From contig NZ_JARXVM010000012.1 of NCBI RefSeq assembly GCF_029892285.1, forward strand, positions 1 through 64,000: DNA of 64,000 nt, read 5' to 3'. This DNA is from Rhizobium sp. SG_E_25_P2. GTDB lineage: Bacteria > Pseudomonadota > Alphaproteobacteria > Rhizobiales > Rhizobiaceae. The notes beneath the pieces are model-generated. The model made no database searches and was not told where the DNA came from. It worked only from the letters and a program-made list of their open reading frames with translations. Positions 53,463 through 62,653 of the stretch are shown in pieces. Every line of letters begins with the position of its first letter. Within the stretch, counting starts at the first letter, position 1. The translations under genes were made by a program, and so were the position numbers.

Positions 53463-54476
53463 ATGGCGCATGACCATCTGATCAAGGACATTGCCTTTCA
53501 GGCCGGGCTCTCCACCGCCACCGTCGACCGGGTGATCAATGGGCGCGGCGGCGTGCGGCGGCAGACAATGAGCCGGGTGCAGGCGGCGATCGAGGAATTG
53601 AAACAGCAGGAGCAGGCCCAGGCGCATGCGGGGCGGACTTATGTGTTCGACGTGATCATGGAGACGCCGGACAGGTTTTCCACCGCCGTGCGGCATGCCT
53701 TCGAACAGGAGGCGGCGATCTCGCCGCCGGCGGTGCTGCGCGCGCGCTTTCATTTTTCCGAGCGGATCGAGGACGCGGCGCTGGTCAAACTCATCGCCCG
53801 GGTGCGCAACCGCGGCAGCCATGGCGTCGTGCTGAAGGCGGCGGATACGCCGGTGGTCAACCAGGCGGTGGCGGATCTCGCGCAGGCGGGCATTCCTGTC
53901 GTCACAATCGCCACCGACCTGCCGGGATCAGTGCGGATCGCCTATGCGGGGGCCGACAATCTCGCGGCCGGGGAAACCGCCGCCTATCTGATTGGGGCGA
54001 CGCTCGCCGAGGGCGCGGTGCTGGTGACGCTGTCCTCCAGCCGCTTTCGCGGCGAGGAAGAGCGGATCGAAGGCTTCCGCCGGCTTCTGGGACAGCGCTG
54101 GCCGCATCTCCACATCGTCGAGGCGAGCGAGGGTTACGGCAAGGACGCCATGACCGGCGCGCTGGTGCGCGCGGCGCTTCTCGACCATCCCGGGATCAAC
54201 GCCGTCTATTCGATCGGCGGCGGCAACCGCTCGATTCTCGACACGTTCGACGCGCTGGGGCGACACATCGCCTGTTTCGTGGCGCATGACCTCGACGAGG
54301 ACAATCGCCACCTCCTGGCTGCGGAGAGGCTGAACTTCGTGCTCTGGCACGATCTGCGCCGCGACGCTGGCTCGGTGTTTCGCGCCTTTCTCGACTGGCA
54401 TAAAAAAATCGGCCCCGCAAAGGGGCCGATTCTGTCGAAGCTGGATGTCGTGACGCCGTTCAACGTTCCGGTTTAG
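53463..54476 (+). CDS. LacI-family transcriptional regulator
   Basis: 337 residues. HTH and hinge region LIKDIAFQAGLSTATVDRVI, NGRGGVRRQTMSRVQAAIEE, then a periplasmic-binding-protein-like ligand domain (residues 62-320; GVVLKAADTPVVNQAVADLA, GRNRSILD-like segment GGGNRSILDTFDALG). The TAG stop (54474-54476) overlaps the convergent NodT-like gene stop, and the final codons contain that gene's terminator hairpin (IGPAKGPI). Divergent from the PhyH-type gene. Confidence 0.9.
   Translation: MAHDHLIKDIAFQAGLSTATVDRVINGRGGVRRQTMSRVQAAIEELKQQEQAQAHAGRTYVFDVIMETPDRFSTAVRHAFEQEAAISPPAVLRARFHFSERIEDAALVKLIARVRNRGSHGVVLKAADTPVVNQAVADLAQAGIPVVTIATDLPGSVRIAYAGADNLAAGETAAYLIGATLAEGAVLVTLSSSRFRGEEERIEGFRRLLGQRWPHLHIVEASEGYGKDAMTGALVRAALLDHPGINAVYSIGGGNRSILDTFDALGRHIACFVAHDLDEDNRHLLAAERLNFVLWHDLRRDAGSVFRAFLDWHKKIGPAKGPILSKLDVVTPFNVPV
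54407..54431 (-). terminator. Terminator of the NodT-like gene, inside the LacI coding sequence
   Basis: AATCGGCCCC (54407-54416) pairs with GGGGCCGATT (54422-54431), loop GCAAA. On the minus strand it is followed by seven T (complement of 54402-54408). It is 42 bases beyond the NodT-like stop and codes for residues near the LacI C-terminus. Confidence 0.88.
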
Positions 54477-55864
54477 TTGGACGCCATCACCTGTTCTTCG
54501 CCGGCCCAGCCGCCGCCGAGCGCCTGGCATAGCGCGATGTAATTGAGCGCGAGCTGCTGCGAGCTCTGGGCCAGCTGCAGGTCCGCCGAATAGAGCGAAC
54601 CCTGCGCCGTCAGCACATCGGAGAATTCCGTGTTGCCGGCGTCGTAAAGCTGCTGGGCGAGTTCCAGCGCGCGGCGATACTCGTTGACCGCGACGGAAAG
54701 GCGCGAATAGTGCTCACGCTCCTTGCGCAGCGCAACCAGCGCGTCCTCGACTTCCTTCACCGCCGTCAGCACCGTGCTCTTGTAAGCCAGATACTGAACC
54801 TTGGCGGTGGACTTGTTGAGGTCGACCATGGCCTTGAGCGTGCCCTGGTTGAAGATCGGAATACTGATCGACGGGCCGAAGCTCCAGCCAGTCAGGGTAG
54901 CGGTTTGCGTCTTGCTCGGCCCGATATTTCCCGAAAGCCCGATGGTCGGCAGACGGTCCGCCTCCGCAACCCCGATATCGGCCAGCGCGTAGTTCAGTTC
55001 CTGCTCGGCCTGACGAACATCCGGACGGTTGCGCAGCAGATCGGCGGGAACGCCTTCGTTGAACTTGATCTTCGGACGCTTGATCGGCGTGTATTTGGCG
55101 AACAGATTGTCGAAAGCCGCCGGCTCCTTGCCGAGCAGAATGGCGATCTGATTGATATATTGCAGACGCGCCTGCTCCAACTGCGGAATGTCGGCGGCGG
55201 TCAGGGCCGCCTGGGCGGATGCCTGCGCTTCATCGAGAGCGCTGGCGGAACCGGCCTCCAACTTGGCCTTGGTAATCTGCGTCGTGTTGTTCTGCACCGC
55301 CAGAGACTTCTTGGCGATTTCGATCTGACGCGCCGTGCCCTGAGCGTTCATATAGGCCGTGGCGATATTGGCGATCACGGTCAGGCGAGCGTCGTTGAGG
55401 CTCTCCTTGGAGGATTCGATATTGGCCTTTTCACGCTCGGATGTCTTGGCCCATCCGAAAGGATTGAGCGTCCAGGAGCCGGACAATTGCGCGGAATTGG
55501 TGGTGTAGGTCTGGGACGGAGACCCATGCGGATTGGCGTGGTTTCGCGTCACTTCGCCATCGAGGCCACCCGTCGGCAGATAACTGCCGATGTTCACCCG
55601 CGATGTGATGCGGGCCTGCCGCACTCGCTCGCGCGCCGTCTCGATGTCGATGTTCTGCGCAAGCGCTTCGTCGACCAGACGATTGAGGTTGGAATCGCTG
55701 AAATTCGCCCACCAGGTCGTGGTCGGTTGGATGGTTTCACCCTTCTTCGCCACCTTCTCCTTGAATTGCGGCGTCAGGGCAATGTCGGGTCCCGGCAGAA
55801 AACTGGTGCTGCAGGACGACATCAGGGCTGCGAAAGCGGCCAGCACGACAAGATTTTTCGACAT
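54473..55864 (-). CDS. NodT-family outer membrane efflux lipoprotein
   Basis: 463-residue TolC-like outer membrane channel with lipobox ALMSSC (Cys18) after a short signal peptide. Two OEP repeats with long helices: LVDEALAQNIDIETARERVR and LRNRPDVRQAEQELNYALAD are typical of the NodT/OprM group, as is LPTIGLSGNIG. It would join an RND or MFS pump and a periplasmic adaptor, but neither gene is nearby, so it is an orphan or serves a pump elsewhere. AGGAG lies 12 bases before ATG 55864. Confidence 0.92.
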   Translation of the reverse strand: MSKNLVVLAAFAALMSSCSTSFLPGPDIALTPQFKEKVAKKGETIQPTTTWWANFSDSNLNRLVDEALAQNIDIETARERVRQARITSRVNIGSYLPTGGLDGEVTRNHANPHGSPSQTYTTNSAQLSGSWTLNPFGWAKTSEREKANIESSKESLNDARLTVIANIATAYMNAQGTARQIEIAKKSLAVQNNTTQITKAKLEAGSASALDEAQASAQAALTAADIPQLEQARLQYINQIAILLGKEPAAFDNLFAKYTPIKRPKIKFNEGVPADLLRNRPDVRQAEQELNYALADIGVAEADRLPTIGLSGNIGPSKTQTATLTGWSFGPSISIPIFNQGTLKAMVDLNKSTAKVQYLAYKSTVLTAVKEVEDALVALRKEREHYSRLSVAVNEYRRALELAQQLYDAGNTEFSDVLTAQGSLYSADLQLAQSSQQLALNYIALCQALGGGWAGEEQVMASN

Positions 55865-56452
55865 GGATCAGACGAACTCCTGATCCCCAGGAATCATTCC
55901 CCGAGGCATTGTGAAATGCGCTTCTTCCGCTCCTGCGGAAAAACGCGAACCTAACTAGATGCTGGCGAGCCAGCCGGCGCAAACGCCGCGCCCGTCACAT
56001 GACGCAATACGAACAGCGCGACTTCCCCCCGCGCCGAGTTCCGGAACCATACTCTTTTATTCAGCGCGGATGACAGGAATTCAACAAAAATTTAAGATTT
56101 GTCCACACGCCGTTCCTTGCGTCATTTCGGGACCGAACGGGTGATTCGCACGCATTCGAGAAACTGCGCTGCGAACGGCGTCATCAGCCATGCTGGAAAA
56201 CCACGGCGTTTACTATTCATGCTTAGAAATTTAATCGAAGTCGATCCTGATCCGCGATCACGGTCGCCGGAAAGGTCAAGCTTAATTTTCACCTGAGACT
56301 GTTGCGCTTTTAACACTAATTCCGCAACAGGAAAGCCGGAATCTGTTCGGCCAATACCATCGAATCAGCGAAGCGACGGTGCCGGAAAGTCGCCTGAAGG
56401 GCGGATTTATGCGGGTCGCCTGGGTGGCGGCCCGCCGGATTTGCGCCATGCC
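55865..56452. other. 588 bases without a recognisable gene
   Basis: Upstream of the NodT-like gene and downstream of the 62-residue gene, both on the minus strand. It must contain the NodT-like promoter. Frames here are short and show no ribosome sites or familiar products. The part 56200-56330 is AT-richer than its surroundings. Confidence 0.6.
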
Positions 56453-56641
56453 TCAAGCGGCGGCGCGCGGCTGCATCGACTGGAGCCGTGCGAGCGCACC
56501 GCGAAGTTCGGCGACGGAATTGAAGACGGCGTCGTCGAGATCCATGACATGATATTTGACGGCCATGAACTTGACCTTGCCGTTCTGATGGAGGGCGACG
56601 CCAACCGGCTGGCCCGCATGTTCGATCACTTGTTTTTCCAT
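56453..56641 (-). CDS. Small hypothetical protein, 62 residues
   Basis: MEKQVIEHAGQPVGVALHQN, GKVKFMAVKYHVMDLDDAVF and NSVAELRGALARLQSMQPRA. The central pattern looks like a short beta-beta-alpha fold, and small proteins of this kind are common in Hyphomicrobiales. ATG 56641 has GAAAGGA six bases ahead, better than ATG 56656. Function unknown. Confidence 0.62.
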   Translation of the reverse strand: MEKQVIEHAGQPVGVALHQNGKVKFMAVKYHVMDLDDAVFNSVAELRGALARLQSMQPRAAA

Positions 56642-57445
56642 GGCATTCCTTTCCATTGCGCCTGTGTTGCAGGTCGCTCTGATGTTCTGCTGAGGATTGA
56701 CATCGCTAGAGCGCGGCGAGACCGCGCGCGCGACTGCTTCCGGAACAGTCGGCCGTCATGGAGCGGCCCCAAGAAGAAGCGGAACGATTGCGTATTTCCA
56801 TTCCCTTGTCTCCCTGATCTGGGTGGCGAACCGCAGCGACCGGGTCGCTGCAGGCGGGAGGAGATATGGGTGAAGAAACGGACATTTCAATGACTGAGAT
56901 CAATTGGGCCGAAGGCGGCTCAAAAGTCCGAATTCTCTGCGTTTTCGAACAGTTTTTTTTCGGCGCCGCGTTGCGGAAAAAACGGATTTCACGTAATTGT
57001 GAGCCACGACTTTCCCATGTCATAAATCGACCGTATTTCAACCGCTTGGAGTTGAAAGAGGCCGACTTGGAAAGGTCGCCTCATGCGCCTCACGCTAAGC
57101 TCGCGCATATCCACTGCCGCCACACCGGCGGTTGTCGCCTGTCGCGTTCGACAGGGCGCCGACCGGTGACAGACTTGGGCCGTCGGATAACTGCGTCTGT
57201 TTCGCCTGAAGCGCGATGACGGCAATGAAACGATAGGGAATGCAAAGGGCGCATCATTCAATTTGCTGGCCGGACCCGGTATGAGCCTCCCGCATGGAAG
57301 GGGGCTTTGATGGAGAGTTCTGGAACCTGTGCCGATAATGGCGCGTTTAGAACGCAAATTCGACAGACTCGCGCCTGAAAGTTTCTTTATCAATCGACAA
57401 CAACAGATTCGTCCCTAGCAGCTTGCGTCTTACGGGTTCCAGAAC
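56642..57445. other. 804 bases without a recognisable gene, upstream of the polysaccharide operon
   Basis: No credible coding frame. Two structures are visible: a 19-base near-loopless palindrome GCAGCGACC-G-GGTCGCTGC (56833-56851), more like a protein-binding site than an RNA hairpin, and a hairpin CCTGTCG-CGTT-CGACAGG (57138-57155). The promoter and control region of the polysaccharide operon should be here. Confidence 0.6.
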
Positions 57446-58723
57446 ATGACGATGAATGCCTCGCCGACCAACTCCTCTCGCGCCGCAACGGCGGAGACGA
57501 CCGATATCGAAGGAAAGAAAGTCCTGATCTACGGGATGAACTTCTCTCCCGAGATCGCGGGCGTTGGCAAATATACCGGCGAAATCGCGGAATATCTGAG
57601 CCGACAGAAAGCCGATGTCACCGTGGTGACGACGCCGCCGCATTATCCCGGCTGGGCGGTTCGCGAGGGCTATAAGAACGCTTATTCGGTGGAAAGCCGC
57701 AAAGGCATGAAGGTCTTCCGGGTGCCGTTGTTCCTCAAGGAAAACATGGGCGGCGTCTGGCGGCTCATTGCGCCCCTGTCCTTCGCGCTGACGTCTGCGC
57801 CGGTCGCCTTGTGGCGTATCCTTCGCCATCGGCCCGATATCGTGATCTGCATCGAGCCGACGCTGTTTGCCGCCCCGCTCGCCATCCTCGCCGCCAAGGC
57901 GGTGGGCGCGCGCACCGTGCTGCATTCGCAAGATCTCGAAGTCGACGCCGCCTTCGCGGTGGGCCATCTCAAGGCGAACAAGTGGCTGCAAAAGGCCGCC
58001 TTCCTGTTTGAGAAGACCACGCTGAAAGCGTTCGACCGCATCATCACCATTTCCGAGCGCATGGCCGGCAAGCTGGCCGAGAAGACCGGCAACCCCGAAC
58101 AGGTGGTGATCGTCCGCAACTGGGTCGATCTCGAACATATCTATCCGCTGGGTCGCACCTCCGCCTATCGCCAGGAACTCGGCTATGCCGATGACGATTT
58201 CATAGTGCTCTATTCCGGCAATATCGGCGCCAAGCAGGGCTTGGATACGCTGCTCGACGCCGCCCGCAAGCTGGAAGACAGCCATCGCAAGATCAAATTC
58301 GTGGTGGCCGGCGAAGGCCCGGCGAAAAAGTCGTTGATGGCGAAATATTCGGGCATGAGCAATGTGCAGTTCCTGCCTTTCCAGCCCTATGAGCGCTTCA
58401 ACGAATTCATGAATCTGGCCAGCCTGCATGCGTTGCCGCAGGAGCGCGGCGCCGCCGACCTCGTGCTGCCGTCCAAGCTCGGCGGCATGCTCGCCTCCGG
58501 CGCGCCGGTGGTGGTGACGGCCGATATGGGCACCGAACTCGCCAATTTCCTCGGCGACAGCGCGCTGATCACTCCGCCCGGCGATGTCGAGGCTCTGACC
58601 CGCGCCATCCAGAACGCGTCGAAGGGCGACCGCGAGGATTACAAGGACCGTCGCGCCGACCTGTCGCGCAAACTGTCCAAGCAGGACGGCTGCATCCTGT
58701 TCATCAACGCCGTCACGGGCTGA
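57446..58723 (+). CDS. WcaI-family glycosyltransferase (GT4)
   Basis: 425 residues, similar to the colanic acid fucosyltransferase WcaI. VLIYGMNFSPEIAGVGKYTG opens the donor/acceptor GT-B fold after a 27-residue Ser/Thr/Ala-rich leader; TPPHYPGWAVREGY and SGNIGAKQGLDTLLDA are family-typical, and the C-terminal domain has LPSKLGGMLASGAPVVVTAD. ATG 57446 and ATG 57452 are both possible starts. First gene of the plus-strand polysaccharide operon; acts at the cytoplasmic face on a lipid-linked intermediate. Confidence 0.88.
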   Translation: MTMNASPTNSSRAATAETTDIEGKKVLIYGMNFSPEIAGVGKYTGEIAEYLSRQKADVTVVTTPPHYPGWAVREGYKNAYSVESRKGMKVFRVPLFLKENMGGVWRLIAPLSFALTSAPVALWRILRHRPDIVICIEPTLFAAPLAILAAKAVGARTVLHSQDLEVDAAFAVGHLKANKWLQKAAFLFEKTTLKAFDRIITISERMAGKLAEKTGNPEQVVIVRNWVDLEHIYPLGRTSAYRQELGYADDDFIVLYSGNIGAKQGLDTLLDAARKLEDSHRKIKFVVAGEGPAKKSLMAKYSGMSNVQFLPFQPYERFNEFMNLASLHALPQERGAADLVLPSKLGGMLASGAPVVVTADMGTELANFLGDSALITPPGDVEALTRAIQNASKGDREDYKDRRADLSRKLSKQDGCILFINAVTG

Positions 58724-58728
58724 GCCCG

Positions 58729-60000
58729 ATGCCGCAATCCGGTTCGACCGAGCAAGGCGCCTTTCGGCGCCTTGTCAATTTGGGCCTGTTGATCGGCGGC
58801 TTCGGCGCCGGTCAGGGCTCCATTTTCCTCGGCCAGTCCTATCTCGTCGCCACCGGCCGCACGGAATTGCTGGCGCTGTTCGGCACGCATTTCTCTTTCG
58901 CGATGCTCGGCATCATCGCGGTGGAGGCGGGATCGCTGACGATTCTGGCGGCGCAGATCACAAGGCAGTTGCATTCCGGCGGAGAAAAGCTCGACGTGTG
59001 GCGGCTCTACTGGGAAACCACGGCCTTTCGCGTCACCATGGCGACTTTGCTCATCGTCGGATCGCTGCTCACGGTCGCCTTCCTGCCCCTGCCCGTTTTT
59101 TCCCGCGCCTATGTGATGTCGATCCTGCCAGCCTTCGCGGTCTGGGCCTTCAATGGCGCCGGATTTCTCGACGGCTTGCAGAAAAGCGGCGTCAGCGGCC
59201 TCACCGGCGCAATCGCCTATGTCGCCTCAGCCATCGCGCTTGTGCTTTCTCTCGATCTCGATTCCGAGACCGCCGGCTATGTGACCGGCGGCGCGCTGAG
59301 CCTGGGTTACATTGTCACCGTTCTCTCCCAGTTTATTGCGCTCTCGGCCTTCGGCTGGCGTCCGACCTGGGCGCGACCGAGCGCAGTCAGTATCCGCAAG
59401 GCTTTCATCGAGGAAAGCTCGATGCTGATGGGGCTGTTGCCCGGCCAGCTCTATTTCCGCGCTCAGCTCGCGATTTCCTCGCTTTTTCTCGGCGCGACCC
59501 CTACGGCCATGCTGGTCTACGCAAAGCAGATCATCGGCGCGGCGAGCCAGGTGGCGGCGTTTGCCCGCCGCATCGAATTCCCTCGCATGGTGCAGGCGCT
59601 GGAGCGCAACCCGTCGCTCGGCGTCGGGCCGCTGATGCGGATGCAGAAAGGCTCCTTCGCCATCGCCGGCGTGCTGTTTGCAGGCGTTGTCGCGGCGAGC
59701 TTTGTCGTCAAGGCTTTCGCCTCGGGCTTCAGTGTGGAAGCCTGGACCTTCCTGGCGCTGTTTTCGGTGACGATCCTCAGCGAATCCATCGGACAAGGGC
59801 TGGTGCAATGCCTGTTCGCGCGCGGCCGCATCCATGGCGCGGGCCTGGCGCGGCTGACGGCGGTGGTCGCCGCCACGATCTTCGGTTATGCTCTGGCGCG
59901 CAGCCTCGGACCGCAGGTGTTCATCCTGTCCGATCTTCTGTCGCATATGCTGGTGATATCGCTGACATTCTACTGGCTGAAGAGGGGTGACAGGACCTGA
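58729..60000 (+). CDS. Polysaccharide flippase-like (Wzx/MOP-type) membrane protein
   Basis: 423 residues with about twelve hydrophobic segments, beginning LVNLGLLIGGFGAGQGSIFL. The pattern of paired helices and the position between a glycosyltransferase and a polymerase-like gene fit a Wzx-type exporter of lipid-linked repeat units. Sequence motifs for this family are weak, so the assignment leans on context. The stop TGA shares its A with the next ATG. Confidence 0.7.
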   Translation: MPQSGSTEQGAFRRLVNLGLLIGGFGAGQGSIFLGQSYLVATGRTELLALFGTHFSFAMLGIIAVEAGSLTILAAQITRQLHSGGEKLDVWRLYWETTAFRVTMATLLIVGSLLTVAFLPLPVFSRAYVMSILPAFAVWAFNGAGFLDGLQKSGVSGLTGAIAYVASAIALVLSLDLDSETAGYVTGGALSLGYIVTVLSQFIALSAFGWRPTWARPSAVSIRKAFIEESSMLMGLLPGQLYFRAQLAISSLFLGATPTAMLVYAKQIIGAASQVAAFARRIEFPRMVQALERNPSLGVGPLMRMQKGSFAIAGVLFAGVVAASFVVKAFASGFSVEAWTFLALFSVTILSESIGQGLVQCLFARGRIHGAGLARLTAVVAATIFGYALARSLGPQVFILSDLLSHMLVISLTFYWLKRGDRT

Positions 60001-61352
60001 TGGCGGCGGCTTCGATCCCCAAAACAGCGGAGCGCACGGGCCTGATGGCGCGGCTTGCGCGGATGGAGCCGTTCACGCTGTTCCTATCCGGCTTCATTCT
60101 GCTCTATGGCGCGGTATCGCTGCTGCTCGAACATGGGGCGGGCATTATCGGCTTTGCCAAGGCGCCCTATCTCAATGCCGCCTCCTATCTCTACGCTCTG
60201 GGCTATGTGGCCGCAGGACTCGCGCTCAACAAAGTGACGATCCGCTTTTTCCTGCCGCATCCCACTGCGATCCTGTTTCTGCTCACCGGCTTCATCGCCG
60301 CCGTCACAGGCATGCTGAATGGCAACGCCCAGCAATATATCGTCGCCTGGAGCCTCTATTTCGTCACCGCTGTTCTGGTGTTCCAGTTCTTCCGCAATCC
60401 GCGGACGGAGAGCGGGGCAGACACCGTGGTGAAGCTGCTTTATTCACCGCCCTTCCTGGCCATTGCGCTGGTCTTCGCCTTCCTCTCAGTGTTCAACAAG
60501 GACAATCACTACCAGTATATGCTGTTTGAGGTGATCGCCCTTTACGGCATGCTGGTCCGGCCGAGGATCGTCGACAAGGCCTTCGGCGCGATCATCTATC
60601 TGCTCATCCATCTCGGTTCGAATGACGGTTTCGTGCAGGTAGAGATCAACCGCGCCTCGATCCTGGCGGTCGGTGCGATCGGCGTGCTCTATCTGCTGTC
60701 GCGCCGGCATCTGGTGGTGTTGTTCTTCCTGATTTTCGCCGCGCTTGGCACGATCTTCTATGCGCTGTCGCTCGACGACGAGACGGTGGAGACGCTGCCG
60801 CGCAACATCAAGGAAGCCATCATGCTGATGAAGGGAGACAACGTCTATAACCACGTCTCTTCCTATCAGCGGGTCTATGAGGGCCAGATGGTGATGGAGG
60901 ATTATCGCGACGCCACAGACGCCGAATGGCTGTTCGGCATGGGGCTGGGCCGCACCGTGGACATGACCGGCGCCGCCGACAAGACGCCCGGCCAGCATGC
61001 GCTGCTCGGCGCGACGGAAGTGCACAACATCCACTTCCTGCATTACGCCATCTTCCACAAATTCGGCTTTGCGGGACTTGTGCTGGTGGGCGGGTTGATC
61101 CTGGCGGTGTTCGGCATGTTCTTTGCCGATCTGTTCCGCGGCCGGCTCGACGATATCGCGCTGTTCTTCTATTTCTATCTCATCTACACGATCGTGTTTG
61201 CCTTTCCGGCCTCGAATTTTCTGATCGCCAATCCGCTCTGGCCGGCGTTTTTCGGCCTGTTGACGCTGTCGCGGCGGCGAAAGAGCCTGGCCGCCAGCGG
61301 TTTTGCCAGGCCTGAAACGGTCTGGCGGGAAAAACAGCCGGAACCGACTTAA
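60000..61352 (+). CDS. O-antigen/exopolysaccharide polymerase-like (Wzy-type) membrane protein
   Basis: 450 residues with about ten to twelve helices and one large outer loop (about residues 275-345) containing DAEWLFGMGLGRTVDMTG and EVHNIHFLHYAIFHKFGFAG. The loop motif with H-N-x-x-L and a following F-G-x-x-G is typical of Wzy/O-antigen ligase proteins. The start overlaps the previous stop (TGATG), so translation is coupled. Confidence 0.78.
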   Translation: MAAASIPKTAERTGLMARLARMEPFTLFLSGFILLYGAVSLLLEHGAGIIGFAKAPYLNAASYLYALGYVAAGLALNKVTIRFFLPHPTAILFLLTGFIAAVTGMLNGNAQQYIVAWSLYFVTAVLVFQFFRNPRTESGADTVVKLLYSPPFLAIALVFAFLSVFNKDNHYQYMLFEVIALYGMLVRPRIVDKAFGAIIYLLIHLGSNDGFVQVEINRASILAVGAIGVLYLLSRRHLVVLFFLIFAALGTIFYALSLDDETVETLPRNIKEAIMLMKGDNVYNHVSSYQRVYEGQMVMEDYRDATDAEWLFGMGLGRTVDMTGAADKTPGQHALLGATEVHNIHFLHYAIFHKFGFAGLVLVGGLILAVFGMFFADLFRGRLDDIALFFYFYLIYTIVFAFPASNFLIANPLWPAFFGLLTLSRRRKSLAASGFARPETVWREKQPEPT

Positions 61353-61411
61353 TCTCACCGCATTATGATCGTTTGACGCCGCCCTGCCCTCATTTCGGAG
61401 AACCTAAACCG

Positions 61412-62653
61412 ATGAAGTTCATGATCGTCAATGCGTTCGGGCGTTCGAACCGCGGCGACTCCGTCCTGCTCGATGAATGCATTCACGAAATCCGGGCGCG
61501 CTATCCGGACGCGAAGATCGCCGGCGCAGTGTTCGAAGGCATCGCCGACGCTGCGGCCGTGCATCCGAAAGTGGCCTGGTCCGAACGCATCGGCAATACC
61601 GGCGGCGGCGGCGTGGTCAACCGGCTGAAGTCGATCATCTATCTGCTGGCGGCCTGGCTGTCGCCCTATCTGCCCTTTCTCGGTCTCGAGAAGTTGCTGC
61701 CGCCGGCGCAGCGCGAGACGCTCGCCGCCATCCGCGACGCCGATGTGGTGATCTCGGCGCCGGGCGGCTATATCCACGACACCAATTTCGCCTATTTCAT
61801 CGCGCTTCTGCATGTGCATCTGGGCACGCTCTACAAGAAGACGGTCATTCTCGCGCCGCAAAGCGTGGGGCCGATCGAGCGGCCGCTGTCGCGCGCCGTC
61901 GCCCGCCATGTGCTCGGCAAGGTTCCCTTCCTCTGCGCGCGGGAAAGCTATTCCTACGACTTCCTCGCCCATGAACTGAAACTGCCGGAAAAGCAGATCT
62001 TCCGCACCGGCGACAGCGCCTTCTGGAACGACCGCGTCGAGGATGACGCGGAACTCGTCGACGGCATCTATCGCCAGATCGGCGTCGATCCCGCCAAGCC
62101 GATCTTCGGCATGACGGTGGTGAACTGGTCCTTCCCGAAATCGAAGGAACCGCGCGCCGATTACGAGCGCTACACCGACGCCGTGGCGCGGGCCGCCGAC
62201 CATATGAGCGAGACGCATGGTCTGACGCCGGTGATCTTCAACCAGGTGTCCGAAGATCTGCCGACGGCCTATGACGTGCAGAAGAAGGCGAAACATCCTG
62301 TGGTGATTGACGCGGTGAGCCGCGAGCCGGATATTCTCCGCGCGCTGATCCGCCGCTCCAGCGTGTTCCTGGGCACGCGCTTTCATTCCTGCATCTTCGC
62401 GATGATGGCGGGCCGGCCGACCTTCGCCATCGCCTATCTGCCGAAGACAGAATATATCATGAACGATCTCAAGCTCAGCCATCGGCATACGCCGATCGAC
62501 AAGATCGACTACGCCTATCTGACCGAGCGGGTGTCGACGGATTACGCTGATCTCGCCGCCTCCGAAGCAGAAATCCAGAATGCCGTGAAGGTCTATCAGA
62601 CCAATTTCACCCGGCTACAGGACATTCTCGCCAAGATCGGGAGCAGCAAATGA
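61412..62653 (+). CDS. Polysaccharide pyruvyl transferase family protein
   Basis: 413 residues of the PS_pyruv_trans (CsaB/WcaK-like) family, which puts ketal pyruvate from PEP on sugars. Opens MIVNAFGRSNRGDSVLLDEC (glycine-rich N-terminal motif); VVISAPGGYIHDTNFAYFIA; the C-terminal SVFLGTRFHSCIFAMMAGRP carries the conserved R-x-H. Start ATG 61412; GGAG is 12 bases upstream. Suggests an acidic, pyruvylated polysaccharide. Confidence 0.9.
   Translation: MKFMIVNAFGRSNRGDSVLLDECIHEIRARYPDAKIAGAVFEGIADAAAVHPKVAWSERIGNTGGGGVVNRLKSIIYLLAAWLSPYLPFLGLEKLLPPAQRETLAAIRDADVVISAPGGYIHDTNFAYFIALLHVHLGTLYKKTVILAPQSVGPIERPLSRAVARHVLGKVPFLCARESYSYDFLAHELKLPEKQIFRTGDSAFWNDRVEDDAELVDGIYRQIGVDPAKPIFGMTVVNWSFPKSKEPRADYERYTDAVARAADHMSETHGLTPVIFNQVSEDLPTAYDVQKKAKHPVVIDAVSREPDILRALIRRSSVFLGTRFHSCIFAMMAGRPTFAIAYLPKTEYIMNDLKLSHRHTPIDKIDYAYLTERVSTDYADLAASEAEIQNAVKVYQTNFTRLQDILAKIGSSK

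Noticed and set aside
56866-57393. Frames of 117 (plus) and 134 (minus) codons upstream of the polysaccharide operon
   Set aside because: No ribosome site of quality, no familiar motif, and both overlap each other; treated as non-coding.
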